Assembly (NCBI GenBank): GCA_965204905.1
Contig: OZ242042.1
Span: 2,170,001 to 2,234,000 of the forward strand
DNA length: 64,000 nt
DNA from: Bin87 sp965204905
GTDB lineage: Bacteria; Chloroflexota; Dehalococcoidia; Lucifugimonadales; UBA3495
Direction: 5' to 3'
The position numbers and the translations under genes are program-made. The stretch's first letter is position 1. Every line of letters begins with the position of its first letter. Positions 62,478 through 64,000 of this stretch are shown one piece after another. The notes beneath the pieces are model-generated. The model was given only the letters and a program-made list of their open reading frames with translations, had not been told where the DNA came from and searched no databases.

Positions 62478-63311
62478 ATGCCCGAATCGACCGCTCACGT
62501 TGAATTGCCCCGGTCTCGTTCCGGTCAAACCGCGCTTGAGGTCTGCGAAGCCGCCGCCCGACGGGCCGGCGAGTTGGTCATGGAACGGTTCCGCACCGAC
62601 GTTGAGGTCAGCCTCAAGGGTAGGGCTAACGTGGTGACCGATGCCGACCTGGCGTCCGAACGGCTTATCCTCGACTACGTTACTGATGAATACCCGGACT
62701 TTGGCATCCTTTCAGAAGAATCAGAGCCGGTAGCCGGCGCATCGCCCTATACCTGGGTAGTTGACCCTATCGACGGAACCCGCAACTTCGCCGAGGGAAT
62801 CCCCCATTTCTGCATTGTAGTGGCCATTGCCAACGGCGAGACCGTCGTCGCCGGCGTAACCTACGATCCAGTGCGCGACGAGCTGTTTGCAGCCCAGCAG
62901 GGCGCCGGGGCTTATCTGAACGGCCAACGCATCAGGGTATCCGACCGGCAGAATATCGAGGATGCCATCCTGGGATTTGACCTTGGCTACGACTTCGGCC
63001 AAGCCAAGCACTTGATGGAAATGGTGGCGGGCATCTGGCCTCAAATTTCCGGCTACCGCTTGATGGGTTCCAGCGCGCTCAGCATAGCCTACACCGCCGC
63101 AGGACGTATCGACCTCTACGCTCACCACAGCCTTTCCTCGTGGGACATCGCGTCGGGCATCCTGTTGGCCAGCGAAGCCGGAGCGAGGGTCCTGGACCGC
63201 GCCACTCTTCACGACGCTACCCTATTCTCACCTGGGCTGATTATCGCCAACGCCTCGCTCATGGACCAATTCCTGGCCATGACGGACGGGAGCATCTGGC
63301 GCACTATGTAA
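62478..63311 (+). CDS. Inositol monophosphatase-family phosphatase
   Basis: 277 residues. Metal-binding motifs are ILSEESEPV, VVDPIDGTRNFAEGIPHF and SSWDIASGILLASEAGA, all diagnostic of the Li+-sensitive phosphatase superfamily. Substrates may be inositol phosphate, histidinol phosphate, or PAP; the sequence does not decide. ATG 62478 is chosen for its GGAGG; the frame opens 23 codons earlier. It converges with the last gene of the window. Confidence 0.92.
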   Translation: MPESTAHVELPRSRSGQTALEVCEAAARRAGELVMERFRTDVEVSLKGRANVVTDADLASERLILDYVTDEYPDFGILSEESEPVAGASPYTWVVDPIDGTRNFAEGIPHFCIVVAIANGETVVAGVTYDPVRDELFAAQQGAGAYLNGQRIRVSDRQNIEDAILGFDLGYDFGQAKHLMEMVAGIWPQISGYRLMGSSALSIAYTAAGRIDLYAHHSLSSWDIASGILLASEAGARVLDRATLHDATLFSPGLIIANASLMDQFLAMTDGSIWRTM

Positions 63312-63323
63312 TAGGGATAGCCG

Positions 63324-64000
63324 TCAACTCCGCTGGAGGTCGTCGAGGTCTTCCGTCAGGGAACGCATGGTGTCCGGGTCGGGATTGCCGGGCTGAGGGC
63401 CGTAGTGATACCGCTGGAATTCATTGACGATGCGGGCCACGGGTGGATCCGGTAGGGCCTGGTTGGCCTGCTGGCGGTGTTCCTGGGGAGTTTGCCAGGA
63501 GCGTCGAGCGAATCCGACGGCCCGGGCAATGTCAAGCATACGGTGATATACCTCACGGGGGTTAGTCGGCGGGGGACGCCGGCGGCTCAGGTTGGCAGCC
63601 CAGTTGAACCATGAGGCAAAGGTGTCGGCCACGTCCTGCCCGGCGGCCTGCAACGTGAACGTTGATTCGCGCGTTTCTGCATCCGCGTAGTCATTGCCGG
63701 CCAGCCGACGGCGACGGAACATGCGGAACAGTACCCAACCGACCAGAGTGACCGCCAACAGGAAAGCAAGCCACTTGATGACGGTGAGGATTACGTTGGG
63801 AGGGCCGTCTCCCTCAACTTCGCGGAGGCTCTCGTGAAATTCCTCAATCTGGAGCCTCGCGAGTTCCAGGCCGCTGAGATCGCCGCCGCCGAAGAAACTG
63901 GAAATCCAGTTTCCGACGGCGACCAGTCCAGCGGCGAGCAGGCCCAGAAGGAGCAGAATGGGGCGCAGAGTCCATAGGCCGAGAAAGCCAACACCACGCA
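63324..64000 (-). CDS. DUF4129-type membrane protein, 5' end outside the window
   Basis: The frame is open from the window edge to the stop at 63324, so the N-terminus is missing. Reading inward, one hydrophobic helix (ILLLLGLLAAGLVAVGNWI) and a charged linker precede a second helix (VIKWLAFLLAVTLVGWVLF), then a basic stop-transfer RRRR. The C-terminal cytosolic domain has REVYHRMLDIARAVGFARRS and ends in LTEDLDDLQRS, which resembles the DUF4129 domain often linked to transglutaminase-like and DUF58/MoxR gene clusters. Those neighbours would be expected beyond the edge. Confidence 0.7.
   Translation of the reverse strand, partial: RGVGFLGLWTLRPILLLLGLLAAGLVAVGNWISSFFGGGDLSGLELARLQIEEFHESLREVEGDGPPNVILTVIKWLAFLLAVTLVGWVLFRMFRRRRLAGNDYADAETRESTFTLQAAGQDVADTFASWFNWAANLSRRRPPPTNPREVYHRMLDIARAVGFARRSWQTPQEHRQQANQALPDPPVARIVNEFQRYHYGPQPGNPDPDTMRSLTEDLDDLQRS

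Noticed and set aside
63791..63997. 68-residue frame at the window end
   Set aside because: A different frame on the same strand is open to the edge, with two membrane helices and continuity into the DUF4129-like domain, so this one is a shadow.

Overview
The window is a GC-rich chromosomal segment of a bacterium, most likely a Chloroflexota member of the Dehalococcoidia/SAR202 type. The basis is the 16S rRNA gene standing alone without a 23S partner, large lineage-type insertions in RpoB and RpoC, and an accessory gene set of P450, GMC, LLM-flavin, Fe-alcohol-dehydrogenase and carboxyltransferase families. The assignment is inference; a 16S search would settle it. Gene density is high. I see no tRNA genes, CRISPR array, insertion sequence or prophage.

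Layout. 1-2.8 kb: two tandem paralogous cytochromes P450 (- strand). 3-5.7 kb: glmU and a CBS/CorC membrane protein (+). 5.7-11 kb (-): a cysteine-free sortase-like membrane protein, a small zinc-ribbon protein, rpoD, dnaG, and a short selenoprotein gene (Rdx/SelW-like) read through an in-frame UGA. 11-13.6 kb: a long non-coding leader region, the solo 16S rRNA gene with its promoter, pre-rRNA processing stem and terminator. 13.6-16.7 kb: thiL-tsaE-tsaB-ndk (+) facing rsfS (-). 16.9-26.4 kb (+): gltBD, a small unknown gene, a GMC oxidoreductase and a class II fumarase. 26.5-36.5 kb (+): rpoBC behind a strong promoter, then pyrD. 37.6-41.5 kb: Fe-dependent alcohol dehydrogenase (-), a HEPN-like small protein and an MtaB-type methylthiotransferase (+), and a metallo-beta-lactamase-fold protein (-). 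41.8-48.4 kb: a voltage-gated K+ channel (+) against gltX, glnS, rluD, lspA and a hydrolase (-). 48.5-51.2 kb (+): threonine aldolase, isochorismatase-like protein, arrestin-like protein. 51.2-56 kb (-): rarA, LLM oxidoreductase, two small unknown genes, acyl-CoA carboxyltransferase. 56-59.2 kb (+): folP-folK and a gamma-glutamyltransferase. 59.2-64 kb: hpt-gyrB and a NUDIX hydrolase (-), an inositol-phosphatase-family enzyme (+), and a truncated DUF4129 membrane protein (-) leaving the window.

Functionally most of the segment is housekeeping: transcription core (rpoB, rpoC, rpoD), replication (dnaG, gyrB, rarA), tRNA charging and modification (gltX, glnS, tsaE, tsaB, mtaB), ribosome biogenesis (16S, rsfS, rluD), nitrogen assimilation (gltBD) and folate, pyrimidine and purine-salvage steps. 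Oxidative and catabolic accessory enzymes lie between these blocks.

The most notable observations are the hidden selenoprotein with a SECIS-like hairpin, a LexA-like winged-helix insertion inside RpoB, a sortase-fold protein lacking all catalytic residues, an LspA fused to a zinc ribbon, a palindromic repeat inserted in frame in mtaB with a copy upstream of the 16S gene, and widespread extended -10 promoters, two of which imply leaderless mRNAs.
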